Origin: Streptomyces sp. CBMA123
Lineage (GTDB): Bacteria > Actinomycetota > Actinomycetes > Streptomycetales > Streptomycetaceae
DNA: 52,571 nucleotides
Direction of reading: 5' to 3'
Assembly (NCBI RefSeq): GCF_014596465.1
Contig: NZ_MECK01000257.1
Location: 1 to 52,571, forward strand
Below, piece by piece: positions 36,989-45,435 of this stretch. Below the pieces are notes generated by a model. That model made no database searches and was not told where the DNA came from. It was given only the letters and a program-made list of their open reading frames with translations. Each line of letters opens with the position of its first letter. Positions within the stretch are counted from its first letter, which is position 1. Position numbers and translations under genes: made by a program.

Positions 36989-37641
36989 TGCGTATCGTCC
37001 TCGTTGGTCCTCCCGGGGCCGGGAAGGGTACTCAGGCGCACCTGCTCGCCAAGACCCTGTCCATCCCCCACATCTCCACCGGAGACCTGTTCCGCGCCAA
37101 CATCGGTCAGGGCACCCCGCTGGGGCTCGAGGCCAAGAGCTACATGGACGCGGGTCGCCTGGTGCCGGATGAGGTCACCATCGGGATGGCCAAGGACCGC
37201 ATGCTCAAGGCCGACGCGGCCAACGGCTTCCTGCTCGACGGCTTCCCCCGCAACCTGGGTCAGGCCAAGGCGCTCGACGAGTTCCTGGTCGAGCAGGGCA
37301 TCAAGCTGGACGGCGTGCTGGACCTGGAGGTCCCCGAGGAGGAGGTCGTGCGCCGGATCGCCGGCCGCCGCCTGTGCCGCAACGACGGGGGCCACGTGTT
37401 CCACGTGGACTACAACCCGCCGAAGGTCGAGGGCGTCTGCGACGAGTGCGGCGGCGAGCTGTACCAGCGCTCGGACGACACCGAGGAGAAGGTGCGCACG
37501 CGCCTGGAGGTCTACCACACGGAGACCGAGCCGATCATCGACTACTACGTCCAGCAGGGCCTGGTGGCGACCATCTCGGCCCTCGGCAAGGTGGACGAGG
37601 TCACCCAGCGCGCGATCGAGGCGCTGAAGCAGAACGGCTGA
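36988..37641 (+). CDS. adk: Adenylate kinase
   Basis: The 217-residue long-form enzyme interconverts 2 ADP with ATP and AMP. The P-loop GPPGAGKGT is at residues 7-15, DGFPRN at 84-89. The LID has Cys130, Asp133, Cys151 and Cys154, a Cys-x2-Asp ... Cys-x2-Cys set that could hold zinc with Asp replacing the second Cys. ATG 36988 overlaps the secY stop; a longer frame from 36799 is antisense-like in bias and rejected. A terminator follows. Confidence 0.97.
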   Translation: MRIVLVGPPGAGKGTQAHLLAKTLSIPHISTGDLFRANIGQGTPLGLEAKSYMDAGRLVPDEVTIGMAKDRMLKADAANGFLLDGFPRNLGQAKALDEFLVEQGIKLDGVLDLEVPEEEVVRRIAGRRLCRNDGGHVFHVDYNPPKVEGVCDECGGELYQRSDDTEEKVRTRLEVYHTETEPIIDYYVQQGLVATISALGKVDEVTQRAIEALKQNG

Positions 37642-37665
37642 GTTCGCTCGGCGAGGTACGCGTGG

Positions 37666-37706
37666 AACGGCCGGGTCGCCCGTGGAGCGGGCGGCCCGGC
37701 CGTTTT
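37666..37706 (+). terminator. Terminator between adk and map
   Basis: AACGGCCGGGTCGCCCG pairs with CGGGCGGCCCGGCCGTT over 17 bp with one U-G pair and loop TGGAG, ending in TTTT. It lies 24 bp after adk, so map probably has its own promoter despite the conserved gene order. Confidence 0.88.
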
Positions 37707-37759
37707 CGACGTCGTACGGTGGTAGGCAGTGGTAATCCGGACTTGGAAGGCGTGACCTG

Positions 37760-38599
37760 ATGGTGGAGATCAAGACCCCCGAGCAGATCGCGAAGATGCG
37801 GGCGGCCGGGCTGGTCGTCGCCGAGGCGCTCAAGGCCTGCCGCGAGGCGGTCGCTCCCGGGGTGACCACCCAGGAGCTCAACGACATCGCCGACAAGGTC
37901 ATCACCGACCACGGCGCCACCTCGAACTTCCGCGCCCACCACGGTGGGCTGTGGTTCCCGGGCGTGATCTGCGCCTCGGTGAACAACGAGGTCGTGCACG
38001 GCATCCCCGGCGAGCGGGTGCTGCAGGAGGGCGACATCATCTCGATCGACTGCGGCGCCATCCTGGACGGCTGGCACGGCGACTCGGCGATCACCGTCGC
38101 GGTCGGCGAGGTCCGTCCCGAGGTGGAGATGCTCAGCCGGGTGACCGAGGGCTCGATGTGGGCCGGCATCGCCCAGATGAAGAAGAGCAACCGCCTGGTG
38201 GACGTCTCCAAGGCGATCGAGGGCTTCATCCGCCGCCAGCCGCTGCCGCCCAAGGGCAAGTGGGGCATCACCGAGGGCTACGGCGGCCACGGCATCGGCA
38301 CCGCGATGCACATGGAGCCGCACGTGCTGAACTACGTCGAGCGCGGCCGCGGCAAGGGCCCGAAGCTCGTCCCCGGCACCGTGCTGGCGATCGAGCCGAT
38401 GGTCTCGCTGGGCACCCCGCACACCGCGGTGCTGGACGACGAGTGGACGGTCGTCACCAACGACGGCACCTGGGCCTCGCACTGGGAGCACTCGGTGGCC
38501 GTCACCGAGCAGGGCCCGCTGGTGCTGACCGCCTTCGACGGCGGCAAGGCCGAGCTGGCCAAGCTGGGCGTCACCGCCGCTCCGGACCCGCTGGCGTAG
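37760..38599 (+). CDS. map: Methionine aminopeptidase, type I
   Basis: The 279-residue enzyme removes N-terminal Met from nascent proteins. Metal ligands are Asp97, Asp108, His177, Glu212 and Glu250, with His80 and His184 as the conserved active-site histidines. GYGGHGIG and AIEPM are the family blocks. The size, a little above the enterobacterial 264, fits one of the map copies of streptomycetes. GGAAGG lies before ATG 37760. It is bracketed by terminators and so is monocistronic. Confidence 0.96.
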   Translation: MVEIKTPEQIAKMRAAGLVVAEALKACREAVAPGVTTQELNDIADKVITDHGATSNFRAHHGGLWFPGVICASVNNEVVHGIPGERVLQEGDIISIDCGAILDGWHGDSAITVAVGEVRPEVEMLSRVTEGSMWAGIAQMKKSNRLVDVSKAIEGFIRRQPLPPKGKWGITEGYGGHGIGTAMHMEPHVLNYVERGRGKGPKLVPGTVLAIEPMVSLGTPHTAVLDDEWTVVTNDGTWASHWEHSVAVTEQGPLVLTAFDGGKAELAKLGVTAAPDPLA

Positions 38600-38639
38600 T
38601 CGCCGCGGTGGCCGACCGTCGCCGCTGACAAGGGATCAG

Positions 38640-38670
38640 AGCCCTGGAGGTTTGGACCTCCAGGGCTTTT
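38640..38670 (+). terminator. Terminator after map
   Basis: AGCCCTGGAGGT / ACCTCCAGGGCT form a perfect 12-bp stem with loop TTGG followed by TTTT. Confidence 0.9.
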
Positions 38671-38728
38671 GTCCTATTTTTAACGGCTGGCAGTGGCAGT
38701 TGGCTTACGAGTGAGCAGGAGAGCACAC

Positions 38729-39154
38729 GTGCTCAAGGGATTCCGCGACTTCATGATGCGCGGCAACGTCGTCGACATGGCGGTCGGTGTGGTCATCGGA
38801 GCCGCGTTCACCGCGGTGGTGACCGGCTTCGTCACCGCGTTCCTCACCCCGCTGGTCGGCGTGGTGATCGGCGCGGCCGGCGACTTCAGTTCGTACACCG
38901 CGACGATCGCCCACGTGACCTTCCCGTACGGGCAGTTCCTCAACGTGCTGATCGCCTTCGTCATGACGGCCGCGGTGCTGTACTTCTGCGTCGTGCTGCC
39001 GGTCACCAAGGCGACCGCGCGGTACCTGCCGCAGAAGCCGAAGACCCTCACGCGCCCCTGCCCCGAGTGCCTGACCGAGATCCCGCAGGCCGCCCGCCGC
39101 TGCTCGGCCTGCACCGCCCACGTCGACCCGCTGACCGTCCCCGCCGGGGTCTGA
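38729..39154 (+). CDS. mscL: Large-conductance mechanosensitive channel with C-terminal zinc-ribbon-like segment
   Basis: The 141-residue protein has the amphipathic start LKGFRDFMMRGNVVDMAVGVVIGAAF of MscL, TM1 at about 16-42 and TM2 at about 68-92. The channel opens under membrane tension to relieve hypo-osmotic stress. The C-terminus carries Cys111, Cys114, Cys125 and Cys128 in CPEC and CSAC, a putative zinc ribbon in place of the usual helical bundle end. GTG 38729 has CAGGAG upstream; a longer frame from 38693 is unlikely. It stands alone between map and infA. Confidence 0.94.
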   Translation: MLKGFRDFMMRGNVVDMAVGVVIGAAFTAVVTGFVTAFLTPLVGVVIGAAGDFSSYTATIAHVTFPYGQFLNVLIAFVMTAAVLYFCVVLPVTKATARYLPQKPKTLTRPCPECLTEIPQAARRCSACTAHVDPLTVPAGV

Positions 39155-39195
39155 CGCGGCCGGTGTGACGGTGGACTCCTTCCGGTACCCCCGTT

Positions 39196-39224
39196 TTGGC
39201 CCGCGGGACGCGCTGGCGTAGGAT
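39196..39224 (+). promoter_or_regulatory. infA operon promoter
   Basis: TTGGCC at 39196-39201 and TAGGAT at 39219-39224 are 17 bp apart. The leader of about 118 nt has a CCCTCC/GGAGGG hairpin at 39267-39281. The -35 shares the CCGTTTTGGC context with the promoters at 32467 and 43510. Confidence 0.75.
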
Positions 39225-39348
39225 GGACCGTCGGCTCACTCGTAGCGTGCTTCAGCGCGCCCTCTTCCCTCCGGGGGAGGGGTGAACCCAGGTTCGCACG
39301 AGCGTTCCGCATACGGTAGCCGGTCCCGGAAGGTGGATCTCGCAGTTC

Positions 39349-39570
39349 ATGGCTAAGAAGCAAGGCGCCATTGAGATCGAGGGCACCGTGATCGAGTCTC
39401 TTCCGAACGCGATGTTCAAGGTCGAGCTGCAGAACGGTCACAAGGTCCTCGCGCACATCAGTGGCAAGATGCGCATGCACTACATCCGCATCCTGCCGGA
39501 CGACCGGGTCGTCGTGGAGCTCAGCCCCTACGACCTCACGCGCGGCCGGATCGTCTACCGCTACAAGTAA
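39349..39570 (+). CDS. infA: Translation initiation factor IF-1
   Basis: The 73-residue OB-fold factor binds the A site of the 30S subunit during initiation. It reads [21 protein letters not shown] and ends [12 protein letters not shown], the family standard. It is first in a unit with rpmJ, rpsM and rpsK. Confidence 0.98.
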   Translation: MAKKQGAIEIEGTVIESLPNAMFKVELQNGHKVLAHISGKMRMHYIRILPDDRVVVELSPYDLTRGRIVYRYK

Positions 39571-39602
39571 GAACGTCAGATCTAGACCCGGAGAACCTGA
39601 AC

Positions 39603-39716
39603 ATGAAGGTCAAGCCGAGCGTCAAGAAGATCTGCGACAAGTGCAAGGTGATCCGCCGTCACGGCCGGGTCATGGTGATCTGCGACAACCTGCGCCACAA
39701 GCAGCGCCAGGGCTGA
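39603..39716 (+). CDS. rpmJ: 50S ribosomal protein L36, zinc-binding form
   Basis: A 37-residue frame begins [19 protein letters not shown]. Cys11, Cys14, Cys27 and His32 are the zinc ligands of the C+ form. It lies 32 bp after infA and is followed by a 175-bp leader before rpsM. A zinc-free paralogue is expected elsewhere in streptomycetes but is not in this window. Confidence 0.96.
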   Translation: MKVKPSVKKICDKCKVIRRHGRVMVICDNLRHKQRQG

Positions 39717-39891
39717 TCTCCCTCCCGCATTTCTCGTAGTACTTCGCGCGACGCGAAAAACGTCATACGCGGGCTACCCGATCCGTCCAGGCGGACGGAA
39801 TGCCTCCCCCGGTCAGAGGCCGGGGCTCCCTCACCGTGAGGTGTCGGAGTAGGTAGCACGCAAGACCTCTGAAGAACCACAGGAGCCATGA
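39717..39891 (+). promoter_or_regulatory. rpsM leader with three hairpins
   Basis: The 175-bp gap has TTCGCG/CGCGAA near 39742, TCCGTCC/GGACGGA at 39782-39788 and 39793-39799, and a CCCCGG/CCGGGG stem near 39807-39825. No clear promoter boxes were found. It is the start of the alpha block, which lacks rpsD here. Confidence 0.45.
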
Positions 39892-40272
39892 ATGGCACGC
39901 CTCGCCGGCGTTGATCTCCCCCGTGAGAAGCGGATCGAGATCGCCCTTACGTACGTGTACGGCATCGGCCGTACCCGCGCCCAGCAGACCCTCGCCGAGA
40001 CCGGTGTCAACCCGGATGTCCGCGTTCGCGACATCAGCGAGGACGACCTGGTCAAGCTGAGCCAGTACATCGACGCCAACTACACGGTCGAGGGTGACCT
40101 CCGCCGTGAGGTGGCCGCCGACATCCGCCGCAAGGTCGAGATCGGCTGCTACGAGGGTCTGCGTCACCGCCGTGGCCTGCCGGTCCGCGGCCAGCGCACC
40201 CACACCAACGCGCGTACCCGCAAGGGCCCGCGTCGCGCGATCGCCGGCAAGAAGAAGCCGGGCAAGAAGTAG
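39892..40272 (+). CDS. rpsM: 30S ribosomal protein S13
   Basis: The 126-residue S13 begins [28 protein letters not shown] and forms bridges with the 50S subunit. The basic tail after [19 protein letters not shown] is normal. It lies 72 bp before rpsK. Confidence 0.98.
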   Translation: MARLAGVDLPREKRIEIALTYVYGIGRTRAQQTLAETGVNPDVRVRDISEDDLVKLSQYIDANYTVEGDLRREVAADIRRKVEIGCYEGLRHRRGLPVRGQRTHTNARTRKGPRRAIAGKKKPGKK

Positions 40273-40344
40273 TCCGTCCCGTAACCGGACATCCCTCCGG
40301 CCCGCGGGTCAGCGGACCGACCACCTCAGTAGGAGAACAGACTT

Positions 40345-40752
40345 ATGCCCCCCAAGGGTCGTCAGGCTGCCGGCGCGAAGAAGATCCGCCGCAAGGAAAA
40401 GAAGAACGTCGCTCACGGCCACGCGCACATCAAGAGCACGTTCAACAACACCATCGTTTCGATCACCGACCCCGCGGGCAACGTGATCTCCTGGGCCTCC
40501 GCCGGCCACGTCGGCTTCAAGGGCTCGCGCAAGTCCACCCCGTTCGCCGCGCAGATGGCCGCCGAGGCCGCTGCCCGTCGCGCGCAGGAGCACGGCATGC
40601 GCAAGGTTGACGTCTTCGTGAAGGGTCCGGGCTCCGGCCGCGAGACCGCGATCCGTTCGCTCCAGGCCACCGGCCTGGAGGTCGGCTCGATCCAGGACGT
40701 CACCCCCACCCCGCACAACGGCTGCCGTCCGCCGAAGCGCCGCCGCGTCTGA
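40345..40752 (+). CDS. rpsK: 30S ribosomal protein S11
   Basis: The 135-residue S11 lies on the 30S platform. [15 protein letters not shown] and the C-terminal [16 protein letters not shown] are conserved. AGGAGAAC precedes the ATG. In most actinobacteria rpsD follows; here the next gene is rpoA, after a terminator-like hairpin. Confidence 0.98.
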   Translation: MPPKGRQAAGAKKIRRKEKKNVAHGHAHIKSTFNNTIVSITDPAGNVISWASAGHVGFKGSRKSTPFAAQMAAEAAARRAQEHGMRKVDVFVKGPGSGRETAIRSLQATGLEVGSIQDVTPTPHNGCRPPKRRRV

Positions 40753-40790
40753 CGCAGCGCCTTCGGGCACGCTGGTCCTGCTTTAAACCA

Positions 40791-40825
40791 CGTACGGGGT
40801 CTCGTTTTCTGCGGGACCCCGTACG
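40791..40825 (+). terminator. Hairpin between rpsK and rpoA
   Basis: CGTACGGGGTC pairs with GACCCCGTACG, extended by TCG/CGG with one wobble to 14 bp, around loop TTTTCTG. It lies 38 bp after rpsK and 58 bp before rpoA. It could partly terminate, which would set rpoA level apart from ribosomal proteins. Confidence 0.7.
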
Positions 40826-40882
40826 CTTGGTCCTGTCGGCATCAAATAGTGGGTGCCGAAGACAACTGGAGGAACATCCCCC

Positions 40883-41905
40883 ATGCTTATCGCTCAGCGC
40901 CCCTCGCTGACCGAAGAGGTCGTCGACGAGTTCCGCTCGCGGTTCGTGATCGAGCCGCTCGAGCCGGGCTTCGGCTACACCCTCGGCAACTCCCTGCGCC
41001 GCACGCTCCTGTCGTCGATCCCGGGTGCCGCTGTCACCAGCATCCGCATCGACGGCGTCCTGCACGAGTTCACCACCGTGCCGGGCGTCAAGGAGGATGT
41101 GACCGACCTCATCCTCAACATCAAGCAGCTGGTCGTCTCCTCGGAGCACGACGAGCCGGTCGTGATGTACCTGCGCAAGCAGGGCCCGGGCGTCGTGACC
41201 GCCGCCGACATCGCCCCGCCGGCGGGTGTCGAGGTGCACAACCCCGAGCTGGTCCTCGCCACCCTGAACGGCAAGGGCAAGCTGGAGATGGAGCTGACCG
41301 TCGAGCGCGGTCGCGGCTACGTCTCCGCCGTCCAGAACAAGGCCTCCGGCCAGGAGATCGGCCGCATCCCGGTCGACTCGATCTACAGCCCCGTGCTGAA
41401 GGTCACCTACAAGGTCGAGGCCACCCGTGTCGAGCAGCGGACCGACTTCGACAAGCTGATCGTCGACGTCGAGACCAAGCCCGCCATGCGTCCGCGCGAC
41501 GCCATGGCCTCGGCCGGCAAGACCCTGGTGGAGCTGTTCGGCCTCGCCCGCGAGCTGAACATCGACGCCGAGGGCATCGACATGGGCCCGTCCCCGACGG
41601 ACGCCGCCCTGGCCGCCGACCTGGCGCTGCCGATCGAGGAGCTGGAACTCACCGTCCGCTCCTACAACTGCCTCAAGCGCGAGGGCATCCACACCGTGGG
41701 TGAGCTCGTCGCCCGCTCCGAGGCCGACCTGCTCGACATCCGCAACTTTGGTGCGAAGTCGATCGACGAGGTCAAGGCGAAGCTGGCCGGCATGGGCCTG
41801 GCCCTCAAGGACAGCCCGCCCGGGTTCGACCCGACCGCCGCCGCCGACGCCTTCGGCGCCGACGACCTGGACGACGCGGGTTACGCGGAGACCGAGCAGT
41901 ACTAA
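40883..41905 (+). CDS. rpoA: RNA polymerase alpha subunit
   Basis: The 340-residue subunit has the assembly domain (about 1-230, with [17 protein letters not shown]) and the promoter- and activator-binding C-terminal domain (about 250-315, with [16 protein letters not shown]). The last 25 residues are acidic. ATG 40883 follows TGGAGGAAC; a GTG 30 bp earlier is in frame but lacks a site. Confidence 0.98.
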   Translation: MLIAQRPSLTEEVVDEFRSRFVIEPLEPGFGYTLGNSLRRTLLSSIPGAAVTSIRIDGVLHEFTTVPGVKEDVTDLILNIKQLVVSSEHDEPVVMYLRKQGPGVVTAADIAPPAGVEVHNPELVLATLNGKGKLEMELTVERGRGYVSAVQNKASGQEIGRIPVDSIYSPVLKVTYKVEATRVEQRTDFDKLIVDVETKPAMRPRDAMASAGKTLVELFGLARELNIDAEGIDMGPSPTDAALAADLALPIEELELTVRSYNCLKREGIHTVGELVARSEADLLDIRNFGAKSIDEVKAKLAGMGLALKDSPPGFDPTAAADAFGADDLDDAGYAETEQY

Positions 41906-41917
41906 GAGATTTGGCCG

Positions 41918-41945
41918 CGGGGGCGGTTCCACGGAGCCGCCCCCG
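41918..41945 (+). terminator. Hairpin between rpoA and rplQ
   Basis: CGGGGGCGGTTCC pairs with GGAGCCGCCCCCG over 13 bp with one wobble and a 2-nt centre. It begins 12 bp after rpoA. rplQ therefore may depend on readthrough or on its own promoter in the remaining 87 bp. Confidence 0.75.
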
Positions 41946-42032
41946 TCGTCATGGAAAGCCGTACGGGCAACAGTGCCGGTACGCCCGCTGCGGTACCTGA
42001 TACGGCCGTAGTCGGAGATTCAAGGAGTCACC

Positions 42033-42512
42033 ATGCCGCGTCCCACCAAGGGTGCCCGCCTCGGCGGCGGCCCGCACCACGAGCCGCTGCTGCTCGCCGG
42101 TCTGTGCCGGGAGCTGTTCCAGTACGGCCGCATCACCACGACCGAGGCCAAGGCCCGTCGGATGCGCCCGCTGGCGGAGAAGCTGATCACCAAGGCGAAG
42201 AAGGGCGACATCCACAACCGTCGCCTGGTGCGCAAGACCATCACCGACGTCTCGGTGCTGCACACCCTCTTCACCGAGATCGCGCCGCGCTACGAGAACC
42301 GCCCGGGTGGTTACACCCGTATCACCAAGATCGGTCCCCGTCGTGGCGACAACGCCCCGATGGCCGTGATCGAGCTGGTCGAGGCGCTGACCGTCGCGCA
42401 GACCGCCGTCGGCGAGGCCGAGGCCGCCGCCAAGCGTGCCGTCAAGGAGGCCGATGAGGCCGCCGCCGTCGAGACCAAGGCCGACGAGGCCGAGGCCGCC
42501 GAGCAGGCCTGA
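42033..42512 (+). CDS. rplQ: 50S ribosomal protein L17 with acidic tail
   Basis: The 159-residue L17 has the standard core ([23 protein letters not shown] to about residue 122). A tail of about 35 residues rich in Ala and Glu follows, ending EAEAAEQA. The core lies near the tunnel exit; the tail has no counterpart in the 127-residue Escherichia coli protein and is typical of actinomycetes in kind. AAGGAG precedes the ATG. Confidence 0.97.
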   Translation: MPRPTKGARLGGGPHHEPLLLAGLCRELFQYGRITTTEAKARRMRPLAEKLITKAKKGDIHNRRLVRKTITDVSVLHTLFTEIAPRYENRPGGYTRITKIGPRRGDNAPMAVIELVEALTVAQTAVGEAEAAAKRAVKEADEAAAVETKADEAEAAEQA

Positions 42513-42529
42513 CACCTCCAGGTGTGATG

Positions 42530-42565
42530 CGGGCCCGCTCTCCCAGCGATGGGGGAGCGGGCCCG
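42530..42565 (+). terminator. Terminator after rplQ
   Basis: CGGGCCCGCTCTCCC pairs with GGGGGAGCGGGCCCG over 15 bp with one wobble, loop AGCGAT, followed by TTCCTTATT. It begins 17 bp after the stop. Confidence 0.88.
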
Positions 42566-42591
42566 TTCCTTATTCGTAGGAGCGGGAGCAA

Positions 42592-43503
42592 GTGGTCAAC
42601 GATTGCGCCGAGCAGCCGCCGGTGAAGGACGGCCCGGCCGACGGGTACGTCCGGGTCCGGCTCGACCTCGCCTACCAGGGCGCCGAGTTCTCCGGCTGGG
42701 CCCGGCAGAAGGGCGGCCGCCGGACGGTCCAGGAGGAGATCGAGAGCGCGCTGCAGGTCGTCACCCGCAGCCAGGAGCTCTTCCCGCTGACCGTGGCCGG
42801 CCGCACCGACGCCGGTGTCCACGCCCGCGGCCAGGTCGCCCATGTCGACCTGCCGGCCGAGCTGTGGGAGGCGCACCGGGAGAAGCTGCTCCGCCGGCTG
42901 GCCGGACGGCTGCCCGGGGACGTCCGGATCTACCGGGTCGGCGAGGCGCCGGCCGGGTTCGACGCCCGCTTCTCGGCGATCTGGCGCCGGTACGCGTACC
43001 GGGTCGCGGACCACCCCGGCGGGGTCGACCCGCTGCTGCGCGGGCACGTGCTCTGGCACGACCGGCCGCTCGACGTGGACCGGATGAACGAGGCCGCGAA
43101 GCTGCTGCTCGGCGAGCACGACTTCGCCGCGTACTGCAAGAAGCGCGAGGGCGCCACCACCATCCGCACCCTGCTGGAGCTGCACTGGGAGCGGGTCCCG
43201 GTGGACGCCTACGCGAGCCAGGAGGGCACCCTGGCGGTGGCCACCGTCCGGGCCGACGCCTTCTGCCACAACATGGTCCGGGCGCTGGTCGGCGCGATGC
43301 TGCTGGTCGGCGACGGGCACCGGCCGGTGGAGTTCCCCGGCGAGGTGCTGGCCGGCGGGGTCCGCAACTCGGCCGTCAACGTGATCCGACCGTACGGGCT
43401 CACCCTGGAAGAGGTCGGCTACCCGCCGGACGACCAGCTGGCCGAGCGGAACCGGCAGGCCAGGCGGATGCGCACGCTCCCCGGACAGCCCGCCGCCCTG
43501 TAA
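42592..43503 (+). CDS. truA: tRNA pseudouridine(38-40) synthase
   Basis: The 303-residue enzyme modifies U38-U40 in the anticodon arm of tRNAs. The catalytic Asp72 lies in GRTDAGVHA, and the C-terminal [17 protein letters not shown] and [12 protein letters not shown] segments are typical. The product is slightly longer than the enterobacterial 270 through small insertions. The GTG at 42592 has GGGAG upstream. It follows the rplQ terminator by 26 bp, so it probably has its own promoter or is read by leakage. Confidence 0.95.
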   Translation: MVNDCAEQPPVKDGPADGYVRVRLDLAYQGAEFSGWARQKGGRRTVQEEIESALQVVTRSQELFPLTVAGRTDAGVHARGQVAHVDLPAELWEAHREKLLRRLAGRLPGDVRIYRVGEAPAGFDARFSAIWRRYAYRVADHPGGVDPLLRGHVLWHDRPLDVDRMNEAAKLLLGEHDFAAYCKKREGATTIRTLLELHWERVPVDAYASQEGTLAVATVRADAFCHNMVRALVGAMLLVGDGHRPVEFPGEVLAGGVRNSAVNVIRPYGLTLEEVGYPPDDQLAERNRQARRMRTLPGQPAAL

Positions 43504-43509
43504 TCCGTT

Positions 43510-43537
43510 TTGGCCCGGGGCGTCCGCTTGGGACAAT
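43510..43537 (+). promoter_or_regulatory. Promoter of the ABC-F gene, probably leaderless
   Basis: TTGGCC at 43510-43515 and GACAAT at 43532-43537 are 16 bp apart, in the CCGTTTTGGCC context. The -10 ends 7 bp before the ATG at 43545, and there is no purine-rich ribosome-binding site, so transcription likely starts at the A of the start codon. Confidence 0.65.
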
Positions 43538-43544
43538 CCCTTCC

Positions 43545-45203
43545 ATGGGACACGTCGAGATTTCGCACCTGGAGTACTACCTGCCGGACGGGCGGGTGCT
43601 GTTCGACGACGCGTCCTTCCGGGTCGGCGAGGGCGCCGCGGTCGCCCTGGTCGGCGCCAACGGGGCCGGCAAGACCACCCTGCTGCGCATGATCGCGGGG
43701 GACATCCAGCCGCACGGCGGCACGGTGACGATCAGCGGCGGGCTCGGCGTGATGCGCCAGTTCGTCGGCACCACCGGCCGCGAGGACCAGAGCGCCACCC
43801 CGGGCGCCCTGCCCGCCGACGCCTCGGTGCGCGACCTGCTGGTCTCGGTCGCCCCGGAGCGGATCGCCAAGGCCGCCCGGACGGTGGACGCCGCCGAGCT
43901 GGCGATGATCGCCCAGGACGACGAGAAGACGCAGATGGCCTACGCCCAGGCGCTCTCCGACTGGGCGGACGTCGGCGGCTACGACTACGAGACCGACTGG
44001 GACGTCTGCACCATGGCGGCCCTCGGGATGCCCTTCGACAAGGCCCAGTGGCGCGGCCTGAACACCCTCTCCGGCGGCGAGCAGAAGCGCCTCGTCCTGG
44101 AGACGCTGCTGCGCGGCCCCGAAGAGGTGCTGCTGCTCGACGAGCCGGACAACTACCTGGACGTTCCGGGCAAGCGCTGGCTGGAGGAGGCCATCAAGGC
44201 GACCTCCAAGACCGTGTTGTACATCTCACACGACCGCGAGCTGCTCTCCCGCACCGCCGAGAAGATCATCAGTGTGGAGTCCGGTGCCGCCGGCAGCAGC
44301 GTCTGGGTGCACGGTGGCGGCTTCGACTCCTTCCACGAGGCCCGCAAGGACCGGTTCGCGCGCTTCGAGGAGCTGGGGCGGCGCTGGGACGAGGAGCACG
44401 CCAAGCTCAAGAAGCTCGTGGTGACCCTGCGCCAGGCCGCCTCGGTCAGCCACGCCCTCGCCACCCGCTACGCGGCCGCGCAGACCCGGCTGAAGAAGTT
44501 CGAGGAGGCCGGCCGGCCGGAGGAGCCCCCGCGCGAGCAGAACATCACCATGCGGCTCAAGGGCGGGCGCACCGGTGTGCGCGCCTTCACCATGGAGCGG
44601 CTGGAGCTCACCGGGCTGATGCAGCCCTTCGACCTGGAGGTCTTCTACGGCGAGCGGATCGGGGTGCTGGGCGCCAACGGCGCCGGCAAGTCGCACCTGC
44701 TGCGGCTGCTCGCGGGCGACGACAGCGTGGCCCACACCGGCGACTGGAAGCTCGGCGCCCGGGTCGTCCCCGGTCACTTCCGGCAGACCCACGCCCACCC
44801 GGAGCTGTTCGGGCGCACCGTCCGCTCGATCATCGAGGAGGAGCACGCGCTCAGCCGCGGCGCCGCGATGGGCGCGTTGCGCCGGTACGAGCTGGACCGG
44901 CAGGAGGAGCAGAAGTTCGAGTCGCTGTCCGGCGGACAGCAGGCCCGGCTGATGATCCTCAAGCTCGAACTCGACGGTGTGACGGCCCTGTTGCTCGACG
45001 AGCCGACCGACAACCTGGACCTGGAGAGCGCCGAGGCGCTGCAGGCCGGGCTGGAGGCCTTCGAGGGCACCGTCCTGTGTGTCACCCACGACCGCTGGTT
45101 CGCGAAGACCTTCGACCGCTTCCTGGTGTTCGGGGCGGACGGGCGGGTCTTCGAATCGGCCGAGCCGGTCTGGGACGTCACCCGGGTCGAGCGCGAACGC
45201 TGA
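43545..45203 (+). CDS. ABC-F family ATPase
   Basis: The 552-residue protein has two ABC domains and no membrane segment. Walker A motifs are GANGAGKT at residues 37-44 and GANGAGKS in the second half; signatures are LSGGEQ and LSGGQQ; Walker B motifs are LLLDEPDNYLD and LLLDEPTDNLD. A charged linker of about 80 residues lies between. ABC-F proteins act on the ribosome, either as translation factors of the EttA/Uup type or as antibiotic-resistance proteins. The housekeeping setting and the conserved neighbourhood suggest a general factor, but which is not clear. The first Walker B has DN in place of the usual TN. Confidence 0.93.
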   Translation: MGHVEISHLEYYLPDGRVLFDDASFRVGEGAAVALVGANGAGKTTLLRMIAGDIQPHGGTVTISGGLGVMRQFVGTTGREDQSATPGALPADASVRDLLVSVAPERIAKAARTVDAAELAMIAQDDEKTQMAYAQALSDWADVGGYDYETDWDVCTMAALGMPFDKAQWRGLNTLSGGEQKRLVLETLLRGPEEVLLLDEPDNYLDVPGKRWLEEAIKATSKTVLYISHDRELLSRTAEKIISVESGAAGSSVWVHGGGFDSFHEARKDRFARFEELGRRWDEEHAKLKKLVVTLRQAASVSHALATRYAAAQTRLKKFEEAGRPEEPPREQNITMRLKGGRTGVRAFTMERLELTGLMQPFDLEVFYGERIGVLGANGAGKSHLLRLLAGDDSVAHTGDWKLGARVVPGHFRQTHAHPELFGRTVRSIIEEEHALSRGAAMGALRRYELDRQEEQKFESLSGGQQARLMILKLELDGVTALLLDEPTDNLDLESAEALQAGLEAFEGTVLCVTHDRWFAKTFDRFLVFGADGRVFESAEPVWDVTRVERER

Positions 45204-45231
45204 GTGACCGCGGGGTGGGCGGCCGGCGATT

Positions 45232-45260
45232 TTGACCGCTTCCCGCCCGCCCGGTAACCT
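45232..45260 (+). promoter_or_regulatory. rplM operon promoter
   Basis: TTGACC at 45232-45237 and TAACCT at 45255-45260 are 17 bp apart, close to the vegetative consensus. It shares TTTTGACC with the str promoter at 5740. Confidence 0.78.
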
Positions 45261-45435
45261 GGACGCTTGATGTGCGTATTGGCTCGCTCTATCTCACGTG
45301 AGAGGTCGGTACGCCGGAGACATCAGGTCGACGACCAGCGGTCCCCCCTTGAATTGCGTCCAAGGTTGGCCAGGCTGCTCATCCGTCCGGGTGCTCCTGT
45401 CAGGACTCACTCACTGAAAAGCGAAGGCTACGACC
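45261..45435 (+). promoter_or_regulatory. rplM leader with nested stem
   Basis: The 175-nt leader has a 12-bp palindrome TCTCAC/GTGAGA at 45292-45303 enclosed by GCGTA (45274-45278) and TACGC (45310-45314). L13 leaders that regulate rplM-rpsI are known in Firmicutes; whether this is an analogue is open. Confidence 0.5.

Noticed and set aside
42549..43544. Upstream extension of the ABC-F frame through truA
   Set aside because: It runs in another frame of truA with poor codon bias; the ABC-F family starts at ATG 43545.
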